A DNA stretch of 64,000 nucleotides, from the NCBI GenBank assembly GCA_947085045.1, contig CAMTUU010000007.1:1-64000 (forward strand), in the 5' to 3' direction. Source of the DNA: Pseudolysinimonas_A sp947085045. GTDB taxonomy: Bacteria > Actinomycetota > Actinomycetes > Actinomycetales > Microbacteriaceae. The position numbers and the translations under genes were made by a program. Each line of letters starts with the position of its first letter. Positions within the stretch are counted from its first letter, which is position 1. The notes beneath the pieces were generated by a model. It had not been told where the DNA came from. It ran no database searches and saw only the letters and a program-made list of their open reading frames with translations. Positions 7,589 to 18,640 of the stretch are shown piece after piece.

Positions 7589-8692
7589 GTGATCCCGTCG
7601 AGCATCCCCAGCCCGTCACCCGACTGGTCGTCGTTCGAGATCCCGCTGGGATTCCTGCGCGATCTGATCCCGTTCCTGCCCGAGACGCTGGACATCCGTG
7701 TCTACGCGCTCGCGATCCTCCTCGGTATCGCCGTGGCGATCGTGGTGTCGAACTACCGGCTGACCGCGCGTGGAGCCGAACCGTGGATCGTCATCGACCT
7801 CTCGATCTGGGCCGTCGTCTTCGGCATTATCGGCGCGCGCGTGTGGCACGTCGCGACCCACCCCGACGACTACTTCGGCGAGGGCAAGAACCCCTGGGAC
7901 GTCACCAGGCCCGGCAGCGTCTGGGCCGTCTGGGAGGGCGGCGTCGCGATCTTCGGCGCCGTGCTGTTCGGCGCGCTCGGCGTCTTCATCGGCTGTCGCC
8001 TCGCGGGGGTGCGGTTCTCCGCCGCCGTCGACGCGATGGCACCGACCCTGTTGCTGGCCCAGGCCTTCGGCCGACTGGGCAACTACTTCAACCAGGAACT
8101 GTTCGGTCTGCCGACCGACCTGCCCTGGGGTCTCGAGATCGACCGCCCGAACGCAGCGATCCCGGTCGGCATCCCCGACGACGCCGTCTTCCACCCCACC
8201 TTCCTCTACGAGATCGTCTGGCTGCTCGCCGGCTTCGCGATCCTCATGCTCATCGAGAACCGCGTCACTCTCGAGCGGAACCGAGAGGGGCTCGGCAAGG
8301 TTCAGACGGGAATCGGTCGATTCCTGCCGGTCTGGCCCGCGTTCGCACGCCGGGACACCTGGCACTGGGGCAAGATGGTGGGTCTCTACGCGATCTGGTA
8401 CGGCCTCGGTCGGGTCTGGTTCGAGTCCATCCGACTCGACCCGAGTGAGACCGTGTTCGGCATCCGCTCCAACGTGTGGGGCGCGCTCGCCTTCATCCTC
8501 GCGGGCATCCTGATCATCGCCGTCCAGACGAAGCGGCACCCGGGGATCGAGCCGGGCGTGTACCGGCCCGGCAAGGAGTGGAAGCCGGACTCTGCGGTAG
8601 ACTCCGACGAGATCTACTCGGACGATGAGACCGGCGATGGCGCCGAATCCTCGACTCCGGCGCCTGCCACAAGCGGAGCTTCCCGAAAATAG
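7589..8692 (+). CDS. lgt: Prolipoprotein diacylglyceryl transferase Lgt
   Basis: Lgt transfers diacylglyceryl from phosphatidylglycerol to the lipobox cysteine of prelipoproteins in the membrane. The 367-residue protein has about seven transmembrane segments. Family motifs are YALAILLGI, the arginine block GARVWHVATH, GGVAIFGAVLFG, and LAQAFGRLGNYFNQELFG, which contains the essential arginine and the HPTFLYE block. The C-terminal tail beyond about residue 315 is hydrophilic and acidic, typical of actinobacterial Lgt. The GTG at 7589 was chosen because the upstream frame is trpA shadow. Confidence 0.95.
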   Translation: MIPSSIPSPSPDWSSFEIPLGFLRDLIPFLPETLDIRVYALAILLGIAVAIVVSNYRLTARGAEPWIVIDLSIWAVVFGIIGARVWHVATHPDDYFGEGKNPWDVTRPGSVWAVWEGGVAIFGAVLFGALGVFIGCRLAGVRFSAAVDAMAPTLLLAQAFGRLGNYFNQELFGLPTDLPWGLEIDRPNAAIPVGIPDDAVFHPTFLYEIVWLLAGFAILMLIENRVTLERNREGLGKVQTGIGRFLPVWPAFARRDTWHWGKMVGLYAIWYGLGRVWFESIRLDPSETVFGIRSNVWGALAFILAGILIIAVQTKRHPGIEPGVYRPGKEWKPDSAVDSDEIYSDDETGDGAESSTPAPATSGASRK

Positions 8693-8722
8693 TCCCGCGC
8701 CGCGCACCTCCGGCCTCGGGAC
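8692..8722 (+). terminator. Weak candidate terminator after lgt
   Basis: GTCCCG (8692-8697) and CGGGAC (8717-8722) can pair around a 19-nt loop immediately after the lgt stop. There is no U-tract, so it may instead be a leader structure of gltB. Confidence 0.3.
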
Positions 8723-8785
8723 GCCACCACAGCATCCGTTGGGCCAGTGACGTCCCACTCCAGCACCATCGTGAGGACGGTACCC

Positions 8786-11700
8786 ATGGTTCAGAGCGCA
8801 TTCGAACGGTTCAGCACCGTTCCGGCCGCTCAGGGTCTCTACAACCCCGAATTCGAGAAGGATGCGTGCGGCCTCGCCATGGTCGCGACGCTTCGCGGCA
8901 CGGCCGGCCACGACATCGTCACGCAGGCGCTCGACGCGCTCCGCCACCTCGAGCACCGCGGCGCGATCGGCTCCGACGCGGGCACCGGCGACGGGGCCGG
9001 CATCATCACCCAGATCCCGGATGCCTTCCTCCGCGCGGTCGCCGGATTCGAGCTGCCCCCGGTGGGCCGCTACGCGGTCGGCATGGCGTTCCTGCCGACC
9101 GACCGGGCCGACCGTGACGCGCAGAAGACGGCGATCGAGGCGATCGCCGAGCAGGAGTCGCTGCGCATCCTCGGTTGGCGCGACGTGCCGACCGACCCGG
9201 CGCACCTGGGCAATCTGGCCCGCGAGGCCGCCCCGGTCTTCGAGCAGCTCTTCGTCGAGGCCGCTGCCGGGGGCGCCGCCGGCATCGAGCTCGACCGTCT
9301 CACCTTCCGGCTGCGCAAGCGCGCGGAGCGCGAGCTGGGCGCCTACTTCCCGTCGCTGTCGGCGCGCACCCTCGTCTACAAGGGCATGGTGACGACCCTC
9401 CAGCTGGAGCCGTTCTACCCCGACCTCTCCGACGAGCGGTTCGTCTCGAAGCTCGCGCTCGTGCACTCGCGCTACTCGACCAACACCTTCCCGTCGTGGC
9501 CGCTCGCGCAGCCGTTCCGGATGATCGCCCACAACGGCGAGATCAACACCGTCCAGGGCAACCGCAACTGGATGCGCGCCCGGCAGTCGCAGCTGAAGAG
9601 CGATTTGCTCGGCGACCTCACGCCGCTGTTCCCGATCGTCAGCCCCGGAGCATCCGATTCGGCCTCGTTCGACGAGGTCGTCGAGCTGCTCAACCTCGGC
9701 GGCCGGTCGCTGCCGCACGCGATGATGATGATGGTCCCCGAGGCGTACGAGAACCAGACCGACATCGATCCGGCCCGTCGCGCTTTCTACGAGTTCCACT
9801 CCGCACTCATGGAACCGTGGGACGGCCCCGCGGCCCTGGTGTTCACCGACGGCGAGTTCGTCGGGGCGACGCTCGACCGCAACGGCCTGCGTCCGGGCCG
9901 CTTCCTCGTCACCGACGACGGACTCGTCGTGCTGGCGAGCGAGATCGGCGTGCTCGACTTCGCGCCCGACCGCATCGTGCGCAAGGGCCGGCTTCGCCCG
10001 GGCAAGATGTTCCTCGTCGACACCGTCGCGGGACGCATCGTCGAGGACGAGGAGATCAAGGCCGAACTGGCCGCCTCCGAGCCGTGGCAGGAGTGGCTGG
10101 ACGCCGGTCGCATCCGGCTCGCCGACCTGCCCGAGCGCGAGCACATCTCGCACACCCCGGCGTCGGTCGTGCGCCGCCAGCGCACCTTCGGCTACACCGA
10201 GGAGGAGGTGCGCATCCTGCTCACCCCGATGGCGACCACCGGAACCGAGCCGCTCGGCGCGATGGGCTCCGACACTCCGATCGCCATCCTCAGCGAGCGC
10301 CCTCGGCTGCTCTTCGACTACTTCACGCAGGCGTTCGCGCAGGTGACGAACCCGCCGCTCGACAGCATCCGCGAAGAAGTGGTCACGAGCATGAAGCTGG
10401 GGCTCGGGCCCGAGCGCAACCTGCTCGCTGCCACGCCCGATCACGCCCGGCAGGTCGTCAATGACTTCCCGGTGATCGACAACGACGAGCTGGCGAAGAT
10501 CCAGCACCTCGTGTCGCGCCGCGAGGGCGAGATCGGCGCCAAGCGCACCCGTGTGCTCAAGGGCCTCTACCGCATCGACGAGGGTCCCGAGGCGATGGCA
10601 GAGCGTCTGGCGAGTATCTGCGAGGAGGCCGACGCGGCGATCGCCGAGGGCGCGCAGTTCCTCGTGCTCTCCGACCGCGACTCGAACGCCGACCTCGCGC
10701 CGATCCCGTCGCTCCTGATGCTCTCGGCCGTGCACCACCACCTCATCCGGCGGCAGACTCGGATGCAGGTCGGGCTCATCGTCGAGGCCGGCGACGTGCG
10801 CGAGGTGCACCACGTCGCACTGCTGATCGGCTACGGCGCCTCGGCGATCAACCCCTACCTCGCGATGGAGACCGCCGAGCAGCTCGTCACCTCCGGGATG
10901 ATCGCCGGCCTCACACCCGAGAAGGCCGTCAAGAACCTCATCAAGGGTCTCGGCAAAGGCGTGCTGAAGATCATGTCGAAGATGGGCATCTCGGTCGTCG
11001 GTTCCTACGCCGGCGCCCAGGCGTTCGAGGCCGTGGGCCTCAGCCAGGAGTTCGTCGACCAGTACTTCACCGGCACCACCTCGCTGCTCGGCGGGGTCGG
11101 CATCGACGTCATCGCGGCCGAGAACGCGGCTCGGCACTCCGCCGCCTACCCGCAGGACGGGGCCATCCTCGCGCACGAGCGGTTGCAGGTCGGCGGCGAG
11201 TACCAGTGGCGCCGCGAGGGCCCGCCCCACCTGTTCAATCCCGACACGGTGTTCCGACTGCAGCACGCGACGCGCGCCCGCCGCTACGACATCTTTCGCG
11301 ATTACACGCGGCTCGTCGACGAGCAGGCCGAAAACCTCATGACCCTGCGCGGGCTGTTCAAGCTCGACACCGACGAGCGCAAGCCGGTTCCGATCGACGA
11401 GGTCGAGTCCATCGCGTCGATCATGACCCGCTTCAACACCGGGGCGATGAGCTACGGCTCGATCTCGCAGGAGGCGCACGAGACCCTCGCGATCGCGATG
11501 AACCGCATCGGCGGGCGCTCCAACACGGGTGAGGGCGGCGAGGACGTCGATCGCCTGCTCGACCCCGAGCGCCGCAGCCGGGTAAAGCAGGTCGCCTCCG
11601 GGCGCTTCGGCGTCACGAGCATGTACCTAACGCACGCGACCGACATCCAGATCAAGATGGCGCAGGGCGCGAAGCCCGGTGAGGGCGGCCAGCTGGCGGC

Positions 11701-13349
11701 GGCCAAGGTCTACCCGTGGGTCGCGCGCACCCGGCACTCGACGGCGGGCGTCGGACTCATCTCGCCGCCGCCGCACCACGACATCTACTCGATCGAGGAC
11801 CTCAAGCAGCTGATCTTCGACGTCAAGCGGGCGAATCCGTCGGCGCGGGTGCACGTGAAGCTGGTCTCGCAGTCGGGCATCGGCGCGGTCGCGGCCGGCG
11901 TGACGAAGGCGCTGGCGGATGTCGTGCTCGTCTCCGGCCACGACGGCGGCACCGGCGCCTCGCCGCTCAACTCGCTCAAGCACGCCGGCACGCCGTGGGA
12001 GATCGGACTCGCCGAGACGCAACAGACGCTCATGCTCAACGGCATGCGCGACCGCGTGGTCGTGCAGGTCGACGGTCAGCTGAAGACCGGCCGGGATGTC
12101 ATCATCGCCGCCCTGCTCGGAGCCGAGGAGTACGGCTTCGCGACCGCGCCCCTCGTCGTCTCCGGCTGCATCCTCATGCGCGTCTGCCATCTCGACACCT
12201 GCCCCGTCGGCGTCGCGACGCAGAACCCGGAGCTGCGGGCGCGGTTCACCGGCAAGCCCGAGTTCGTCGAGACGTTCTTCGAGTTCCTCGCGCAGGAGGT
12301 GCGGGAGTACCTCGCCGAACTCGGGTTCCGGTCGCTCGACGAGGCGATCGGACGCGCCGACCTGCTCGACGTCGATCGTGCGGTCGACCATTGGAAGACC
12401 GACGGCCTCGACCTCACGCCCGTCCTCGTCGGCCCCGAGTTCGCCGACGACGAGCCGCGTCGCAACTTCCGCCAGCAGCAGCACGACCTCGACGAGCATT
12501 TCGACGTCGAACTGATCCGCCGCGCCGCGGCCGCCCTCGAGCACGGCGAGAAGGTGCTGATCGAGCTGCCGGTGAAGAACACCGAGCGGGCGGTCGGCAC
12601 GATGCTCGGCCACGAGGTCACCAAGCGGCACGGCGAGCACGGGCTGCCGGAGGGCACGATCGAGGTCTCGATGACCGGATCGGCCGGGCAGTCCCTCGGT
12701 GCGTTCATGCCCAACGGCATCACGCTGCGGCTCGAGGGCGACTCCAACGACTATGTCGGCAAGGGGCTCTCGGGTGGGCAGATCATCCTGCGCCCGCCGC
12801 GCTCGGCGGTCTTCGCCGCCGAGCGCAACGTCATCGCCGGCAACGTGCTCGGCTACGGGGCGACGCAGGGCAGCATGTTCCTGCGCGGCGTCGTGGGGGA
12901 GCGCTTCCTCGTGCGCAACTCGGGCGCGACCGCCGTCGTCGAGGGCGTCGGCGATCACGCACTGGAGTACATGACCGGCGGGCTCGCCGTCATCCTCGGC
13001 ACCACCGGTCGCAACCTCGGTGCGGGCATGTCCGGCGGCACAGCCTACGTGCACGATCTGCGCCCGGAGCGGGTCAACCGGGACGCGCTCGCGAGCGGCG
13101 AGCTCTCGCTGCTGTCGCTCGACAGCGCCGACGTGGAGATCCTCACCGACCTGCTCACCACGCACGTCGCCGAGACCGACTCCGCGCTGGCCGCGAACAT
13201 GCTGGCCGACATGCCGGCGACGGTCGCCGCGTTCGTCAAGGTGCTGCCGCGGGACTACGCCGCCGTCATCCGCACGCGGGCCGAGGCGATCGAAGAAGGA
13301 CTCGACCCCGACGGTGACATCGTGTGGGCTCGGATCATGGAGGTGACGG

Positions 13350-13357
<8 letters not shown>
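8786..13357 (+). CDS. gltB: Glutamate synthase large subunit GltB
   Basis: GltB makes two glutamates from glutamine and 2-oxoglutarate. From the ATG at 8786 the product is 1523 residues. A 27-residue propeptide ends before Cys28 (KDACGLAMVATLRG), the N-terminal nucleophile of the amidotransferase domain. HNGEINTVQGN is the glutamine-binding block. The FMN synthase domain has SGHDGGTGASPL, and the 3Fe-4S cysteines are in MRVCHLDTCPVGVATQ. The C-terminal beta-helix (GLSGGQIIL, LGAGMSGGTAYV) completes the protein. The start is supported by gaggacgg 6 nt upstream. The end overlaps gltD by 8 nt. Confidence 0.97.
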
Positions 13358-14804
<1,447 letters not shown>

Positions 14805-14867
14805 CTAGCGCTGTCCCTCCCCGTTCGCTTGTCCACCGCCACCAGCAAGAGAGAACACCGCCACCCC

Positions 14868-16325
14868 ATGAGAAGAGCCAAGATCGTCGCCACCCTCGGG
14901 CCTGCGACATCCAGCTACGAGTCCCTCCGAGCGATCATCGAAGCGGGCGTCAACGTCGCCCGGATGAACCTCAGCCACGGCACCTACGAAGTGCACGACG
15001 AGGTCTACGCCAACGTGCGGAAGGCCGCCGAGGACCTCGGCGCACCCGTCGCCGTGCTCGTCGACCTGCAGGGCCCGAAGATCCGCCTCGGCAAGTTCGC
15101 CGACGGTCCGCACTTCCTCGAGGTCGGCGACATCCTGACCATCACGACCGAGGACGTGCTCGGCACGAAGGACCTCGTCGGCACGACCTTCAAGGGCTTG
15201 CCGGGCGACGTTTCGGCCGGAGACTTCCTGCTCATCGACGACGGCAAGGTCAAGGTCGAGGTCGTCTCGACCGACGGCGTGCGCGTGGTCACGAAGTGCG
15301 TCGTCGCCGGCAACGTCTCGAACAACAAGGGCATCAACCTCCCCGGCGTCGCGGTCAACGTGCCCGCGCTGTCGGAGAAGGACGAGGATGACCTCCGCTG
15401 GGGCCTCAAGCTCGGCGCCGACTACATCGCGCTCTCGTTCGTCCGCAACGCGGCCGACGTCACCCGCGTGCACGAGATCATGGCCGAAGAAGGGCGTCGC
15501 GTCCCGGTCATCGCCAAGATCGAGAAGCCGCAGGCCGTCGACAACCTCGAGGAGATCATCGACGCCTTCGACGGCATCATGGTCGCGCGCGGCGACCTCG
15601 CCGTGGAACTCCCGCTCGAGGCGGTGCCGATCGTGCAGAAGCGGACGATCGAACTGTCGCGCCGCATGGCGAAGCCGGTCATCGTGGCGACGCAGATGCT
15701 CGAGTCGATGACCGACAACCCGGTGCCGACCCGCGCCGAGGCGTCGGACGTCGCCAACGCGGTGCTCGACGGCGCCGACGCGGTCATGCTCTCGGGCGAG
15801 ACCAGTGTCGGCAAGTACCCGGTCGTCACGGTGCAGACCATGGCCCGCATCGTCGCCTCGACCGAGGACCACGGACTGGAGCGCATCCCGCCGCTCGGCA
15901 CCAAGCCGCGCACCCAGGGCGGCGCGATCACCCTCGCCGCCGCCGAGGTCGCCGACTTCGTCGATGCCAAGTACGTCTGCGTCTTCACCGAGTCGGGCGA
16001 CTCGGCACGGCGCATGTCGCGGCTGCGCTTCCGCATCCCGATGAAGGCGTTCACGCCCGACGAAGCGATCCGGCGCCGGATGAATCTCACCTGGGGCATC
16101 GAGTCGTTCCTCGTCGATCGGGTCGAGCACACCGATGCGATGTACGCGCAGGTCGACACGGTGCTGCTCCGCGAGGGACTCGCCGAAGACGGCGACAAGG
16201 TCGTCGTGATCTCCGGGTCCCCTCCCGGCATCCCCGGGTCGACCAACGACATGCGCGTGCACGTCGTCGGTTCGGCGCTCAAGCCGAAGCGTCCGGTCTG
16301 GGAGTCGGGCAAGCACGCTGACTGA
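14868..16325 (+). CDS. pyk: Pyruvate kinase
   Basis: This enzyme makes pyruvate and ATP from phosphoenolpyruvate. The 485-residue product starts MRRAKIVATLGPATSS and contains NVARMNLSHG, VDLQGPKIR, IAKIEKPQAVDN with the catalytic lysine, MVARGDLAVELP, and the active-site block MLESMTDNPVPTRAEASDVANA. The C-terminal domain (from about residue 350) is full length. The ATG at 14868 matches the family N-terminus; only a weak gagag lies upstream. Its 3' end overlaps a small DUF1653 gene. Confidence 0.96.
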   Translation: MRRAKIVATLGPATSSYESLRAIIEAGVNVARMNLSHGTYEVHDEVYANVRKAAEDLGAPVAVLVDLQGPKIRLGKFADGPHFLEVGDILTITTEDVLGTKDLVGTTFKGLPGDVSAGDFLLIDDGKVKVEVVSTDGVRVVTKCVVAGNVSNNKGINLPGVAVNVPALSEKDEDDLRWGLKLGADYIALSFVRNAADVTRVHEIMAEEGRRVPVIAKIEKPQAVDNLEEIIDAFDGIMVARGDLAVELPLEAVPIVQKRTIELSRRMAKPVIVATQMLESMTDNPVPTRAEASDVANAVLDGADAVMLSGETSVGKYPVVTVQTMARIVASTEDHGLERIPPLGTKPRTQGGAITLAAAEVADFVDAKYVCVFTESGDSARRMSRLRFRIPMKAFTPDEAIRRRMNLTWGIESFLVDRVEHTDAMYAQVDTVLLREGLAEDGDKVVVISGSPPGIPGSTNDMRVHVVGSALKPKRPVWESGKHAD

Positions 16326-16539
16326 CGCGTCGACCGACATCCGACCCGGGCGGTACCGCCACTTCACGGGCGCGGTCTACGTCGTGGTGGGAACCGCCAC
16401 GAACTCCGAGTCCGAGGAGCCGTTCGTCGTCTACTCGAAAGAGGGCGACGAACGGCTCTGGGTGCGACCGGCCGGGATGTGGACGGAGCAGGTCGAGCGC
16501 GACGGGTACTCCGGCCCGCGCTTCGCCCCGCTCGGCTAG
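16318..16539 (+). CDS. DUF1653 domain protein, CTG start
   Basis: This frame encodes about 73 residues with the DUF1653 pattern: PGRYRHFTGAVYVVVG, then PFVVYSKEGDERLWVRPAGMW and a C-terminal GPRFAPLG. The family is small, cytosolic and uncharacterised. There is no ATG, GTG or TTG upstream of the conserved region in frame; the CTG at 16318 is the best start and overlaps the pyk stop by 8 nt. Its TAG stop shares the palindrome CTAG with the stop of the convergent gene on the other strand. The domain match is clear; the start is inferred. Confidence 0.75.
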   Translation: MTDASTDIRPGRYRHFTGAVYVVVGTATNSESEEPFVVYSKEGDERLWVRPAGMWTEQVERDGYSGPRFAPLG

Positions 16540-16949
16540 CTCGCGGGTTCGACCCGCAGCGTGAGAGCCCGCACGGCCGGGGCCACGATCGAGCCGCCGT
16601 ACGGCCTGTGCGCGTACTTCGCGCGGAACGCGGCATCCACCGCGTCCTGCTCCGCAGCGTCGGGCTCGACGTCGGTGACCGCGACCGCGAGGCGGGGGTC
16701 GGACAACGCGGCGACGGCATCCTTCTCGGCGTTCCGGCCGTCGACAAGGGTGAAGGCGACCGGTCGTCCGGTGCGCGCGCGGAGGTACCAGGAGGTACGA
16801 GGGCCGTAGGCGGCCCGCACGTAGGGAACACCATCCACGGCGGTCGACCAGATCGGCGTCGCCACCTCCTCGCCGTCAGGTCGGGTGGTGATGATCGTGA
16901 CGGTGTCGCTCGCCCCGAGATGCTCGGCGAGTCGGCTGAAGTCGCTCAT
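16536..16949 (-). CDS. DUF2255-like (flavin-reductase-fold) protein
   Basis: The 137-residue product begins MSDFSRLAEHLGASDTV. It contains TIITTRPDGEEVATPIWSTAVDGVPYVRAAYGPRTSWYLRA and RPVAFTLVDGR, the pattern of DUF2255 proteins, which resemble pyridoxamine-phosphate-oxidase-fold proteins binding flavin or F420. No catalytic residues can be assigned. It lies downstream of the DUF6855-like gene on the same strand with a 43-nt gap, and converges on DUF1653. A longer GTG/ATG-started frame exists upstream, but it runs into the neighbour and lacks similarity. Confidence 0.65.
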   Translation of the reverse strand: MSDFSRLAEHLGASDTVTIITTRPDGEEVATPIWSTAVDGVPYVRAAYGPRTSWYLRARTGRPVAFTLVDGRNAEKDAVAALSDPRLAVAVTDVEPDAAEQDAVDAAFRAKYAHRPYGGSIVAPAVRALTLRVEPAS

Positions 16950-16992
16950 GAGAGATGCAACGCCAGGATGCGCCCGGAGCTTCCCGGCCGGC

Positions 16993-17406
16993 TCAGATCG
17001 CGCGCACCGAGTTGTTGCGGGCGTCGTGGGTGAGTTCGACGAGACCCAGCGCTTCGAGCAGCGGCGGGAGGTACATCCCGAATCGGCCGCGATAGCCCGT
17101 GCGAAGCCCGTACCAGCCGCCGACCGGGTTGCCGGCGTCGCGACCGAACGCCTCGACGGAGCCGGCCGCAGCATCCTTCCCCTCATCGGCGGCACCGAGC
17201 GGCACCCAGTCGCCCTGCGCCCGCAGCCAGGCCTGCAGGTCGTCGATCGCGCTCAGGCGATACTTCAGGGTCGTGGAACCGACCTGGCAGACGAGCGCGG
17301 GCGGGTCCCCGGCCTCATCGCGATACATCGTGTAGGCGCTCGACCCGGGAGCCGTCGTTAGCTGCCAGGGGTCGTGCTTCGAGCCGGATCCGGTCATGGC
17401 GCTCAC
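16993..17406 (-). CDS. Conserved actinobacterial hypothetical (DUF6855-like)
   Basis: This protein of 134-137 residues contains KHDPWQLTTAPGSSAYTMYRD near its N-terminus, then TLKYRLSAIDDLQAWLRAQGDWVPLG, and ends VELTHDARNNSVRAI. The pattern recalls the uncharacterised DUF6855 family; I assign no function. Two starts are possible: GTG at 17406, preceded by aggag, or ATG at 17397, with TACGGT 7 nt upstream. The coding start is only 13 nt from the 3' end of tRNA-Leu on the same strand, so both may come from one transcript. Confidence 0.65.
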   Translation of the reverse strand: MSAMTGSGSKHDPWQLTTAPGSSAYTMYRDEAGDPPALVCQVGSTTLKYRLSAIDDLQAWLRAQGDWVPLGAADEGKDAAAGSVEAFGRDAGNPVGGWYGLRTGYRGRFGMYLPPLLEALGLVELTHDARNNSVRAI

Positions 17407-17419
17407 CGTACTCCTGCGG

Positions 17420-17502
17420 TACCGGATGAGGGACTCGAACCCTCATGCCCTTTCGGACAACCGATTTTGAGTCGGTCGCGTCTGCCATTCCGCCAATCCG
17501 GC
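17420..17502 (-). tRNA. tRNA-Leu(CAA)
   Basis: Read on the minus strand, the 7-bp acceptor arms are GCCGGAT and ATCCGGT with discriminator A. The anticodon stem ACCGA/TCGGT holds the loop CTCAAAA, giving anticodon CAA for UUG. A long variable arm and a T-arm (GAGGG-TTCGAGT-CCCTC) are present, as expected of a class II leucine tRNA. The 3' CCA is not encoded. It lies between a hypothetical gene and divergent pdtaR. Confidence 0.93.
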
Positions 17503-17543
17503 GCACGAGCGGACATGCCGCGCGGCTGCTCCTCAACGTACCG

Positions 17544-17549
17544 TAGGCT
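17544..17549 (+). promoter_or_regulatory. -10 box for leaderless pdtaR
   Basis: TAGGCT ends exactly 6 nt before the GTG of pdtaR, and there is no Shine-Dalgarno. Confidence 0.5.
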
Positions 17550-17555
17550 CATTCC

Positions 17556-18161
17556 GTGAGTGATCAGACCGAGTCTCCGAGCGCGCCGCGACGCGTCGTC
17601 GTCGCCGAAGACGAATCGCTGATCCGTCTCGACATCGTCGAGATCCTGCGCGACAACGGCTTCGACGTCGTCGGCGAAGCCGGCGACGGCGAGACCGCCG
17701 TGGCGCTGGCGACCGAGCTCAAGCCCGACCTCGTCGTGATGGACGTGAAGATGCCGAAGCTGGATGGCATCTCGGCCGCCGAGCGGCTCGCGAAGAACCA
17801 CATCGCCCCGGTCGTGCTCCTCACGGCGTTCAGTCAGAAGGAGCTCGTCGAGCGCGCGAGCGAGGCCGGCGCGATGGCCTACGTCGTCAAGCCGTTCACG
17901 CCCAACGACCTCCTGCCGGCGATCGAGATCGCCCTGAGCCGCTACCAGCAGATCGTGACCCTCGAGGCCGAGGTCGCCGACATGGTCGAGCGCTTCGAGA
18001 CCCGCAAGCTCGTCGACCGGGCCAAGGGCCTGCTCAACGAGAAGATGGGCCTGTCGGAGCCGGAGGCGTTCCGCTGGATCCAGAAAGCGTCGATGGACCG
18101 CCGTCTCACGATGCACGATGTCGCGCTCGCGATCATCGAGCAGCTCGCGCCCAAGAAGTAG
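17556..18161 (+). CDS. pdtaR: ANTAR-domain response regulator PdtaR
   Basis: PdtaR is a response regulator whose output domain binds RNA hairpins to relieve transcription termination. The 201-residue protein has a receiver domain with acidic pocket AEDES near residue 17 and phospho-acceptor Asp63 in LVVMDVKMPKLDG, then LLTAF and VVKPF. Residues about 135-195 form the ANTAR helices (RAKGLLNEKMGLSEPEAFRWIQKASMDRR). The partner kinase PdtaS is not in the window. The promoter layout predicts a leaderless mRNA. The position beside polA matches other actinobacteria. Confidence 0.93.
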   Translation: MSDQTESPSAPRRVVVAEDESLIRLDIVEILRDNGFDVVGEAGDGETAVALATELKPDLVVMDVKMPKLDGISAAERLAKNHIAPVVLLTAFSQKELVERASEAGAMAYVVKPFTPNDLLPAIEIALSRYQQIVTLEAEVADMVERFETRKLVDRAKGLLNEKMGLSEPEAFRWIQKASMDRRLTMHDVALAIIEQLAPKK

Positions 18162-18169
18162 GGCCCGCG

Positions 18170-18595
18170 CTACCTGACCTTCTTCAGGAAGTTCGTCATC
18201 CGCACGGTCGAGAGCCGGTTGCCGGCCTCGTCGGTGATCTCGATCTCGTGGGTGCACAGGGTGCGGCCGAGCGAGATCGCGCGACAGGTGCCGGTGACCC
18301 AGCCGCTGTCGACCGACTTCGAATGCGAGGCGTTGATCTCGATGCCGACCGCGATGTGATCCGGACCGCCGTGGACCGCCGAGGACAGCGAACCGAGCGA
18401 CTCGCCGAGCACCACGTGGGCTCCGCCGTGCAGGATGCCGACGACCTGCGTGTTCCCCTCCACCGGCATCCGTGCGACCGAGTAGTCGGCGCCGAGGACG
18501 TCGAACTCGATGCCCATCTTGTTGGACAGCGGACCTCCGCCGTTCGCGAAGCGGGCGAGCAGATCGGGGTGCAGATCGTCGGGGTACTGGGTCAC
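18170..18595 (-). CDS. Hotdog-fold thioesterase (PaaI/YbgC-like)
   Basis: The 141-residue protein has the PaaI-type hotdog pattern: GPLSNKMGIEFDVLGADYSVARMPVEGNTQ, then the catalytic-loop region GILHGGAHVVLGESLGSL, and GIEINASHSKSV. Members hydrolyse acyl-CoA thioesters; the substrate cannot be read from sequence. The GTG at 18595 is preceded by ggaggg. It converges on pdtaR with 8 nt between stops and is divergent from polA, sharing a 45-nt promoter region. Confidence 0.85.
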   Translation of the reverse strand: MTQYPDDLHPDLLARFANGGGPLSNKMGIEFDVLGADYSVARMPVEGNTQVVGILHGGAHVVLGESLGSLSSAVHGGPDHIAVGIEINASHSKSVDSGWVTGTCRAISLGRTLCTHEIEITDEAGNRLSTVRMTNFLKKVR

Positions 18596-18628
18596 GGGAG
18601 GCCCTCCAGGGCTGTCGGATGCGGCGGC

Positions 18629-18634
18629 TAGGCT
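18629..18634 (+). promoter_or_regulatory. -10 box for leaderless polA
   Basis: TAGGCT ends exactly 6 nt before the GTG of polA. The spacing is the same as at pdtaR and DUF885. Confidence 0.5.
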
Positions 18635-18640
18635 TGCGCC

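Noticed and set aside
7616..11479. Very long minus-strand open frame (about 1287 codons) across lgt and gltB, and similar long antisense frames elsewhere
   Set aside because: High GC removes stop codons on the opposite strand. The plus-strand reading encodes well-conserved Lgt and GltB, and the antisense products are low-complexity and match no family.
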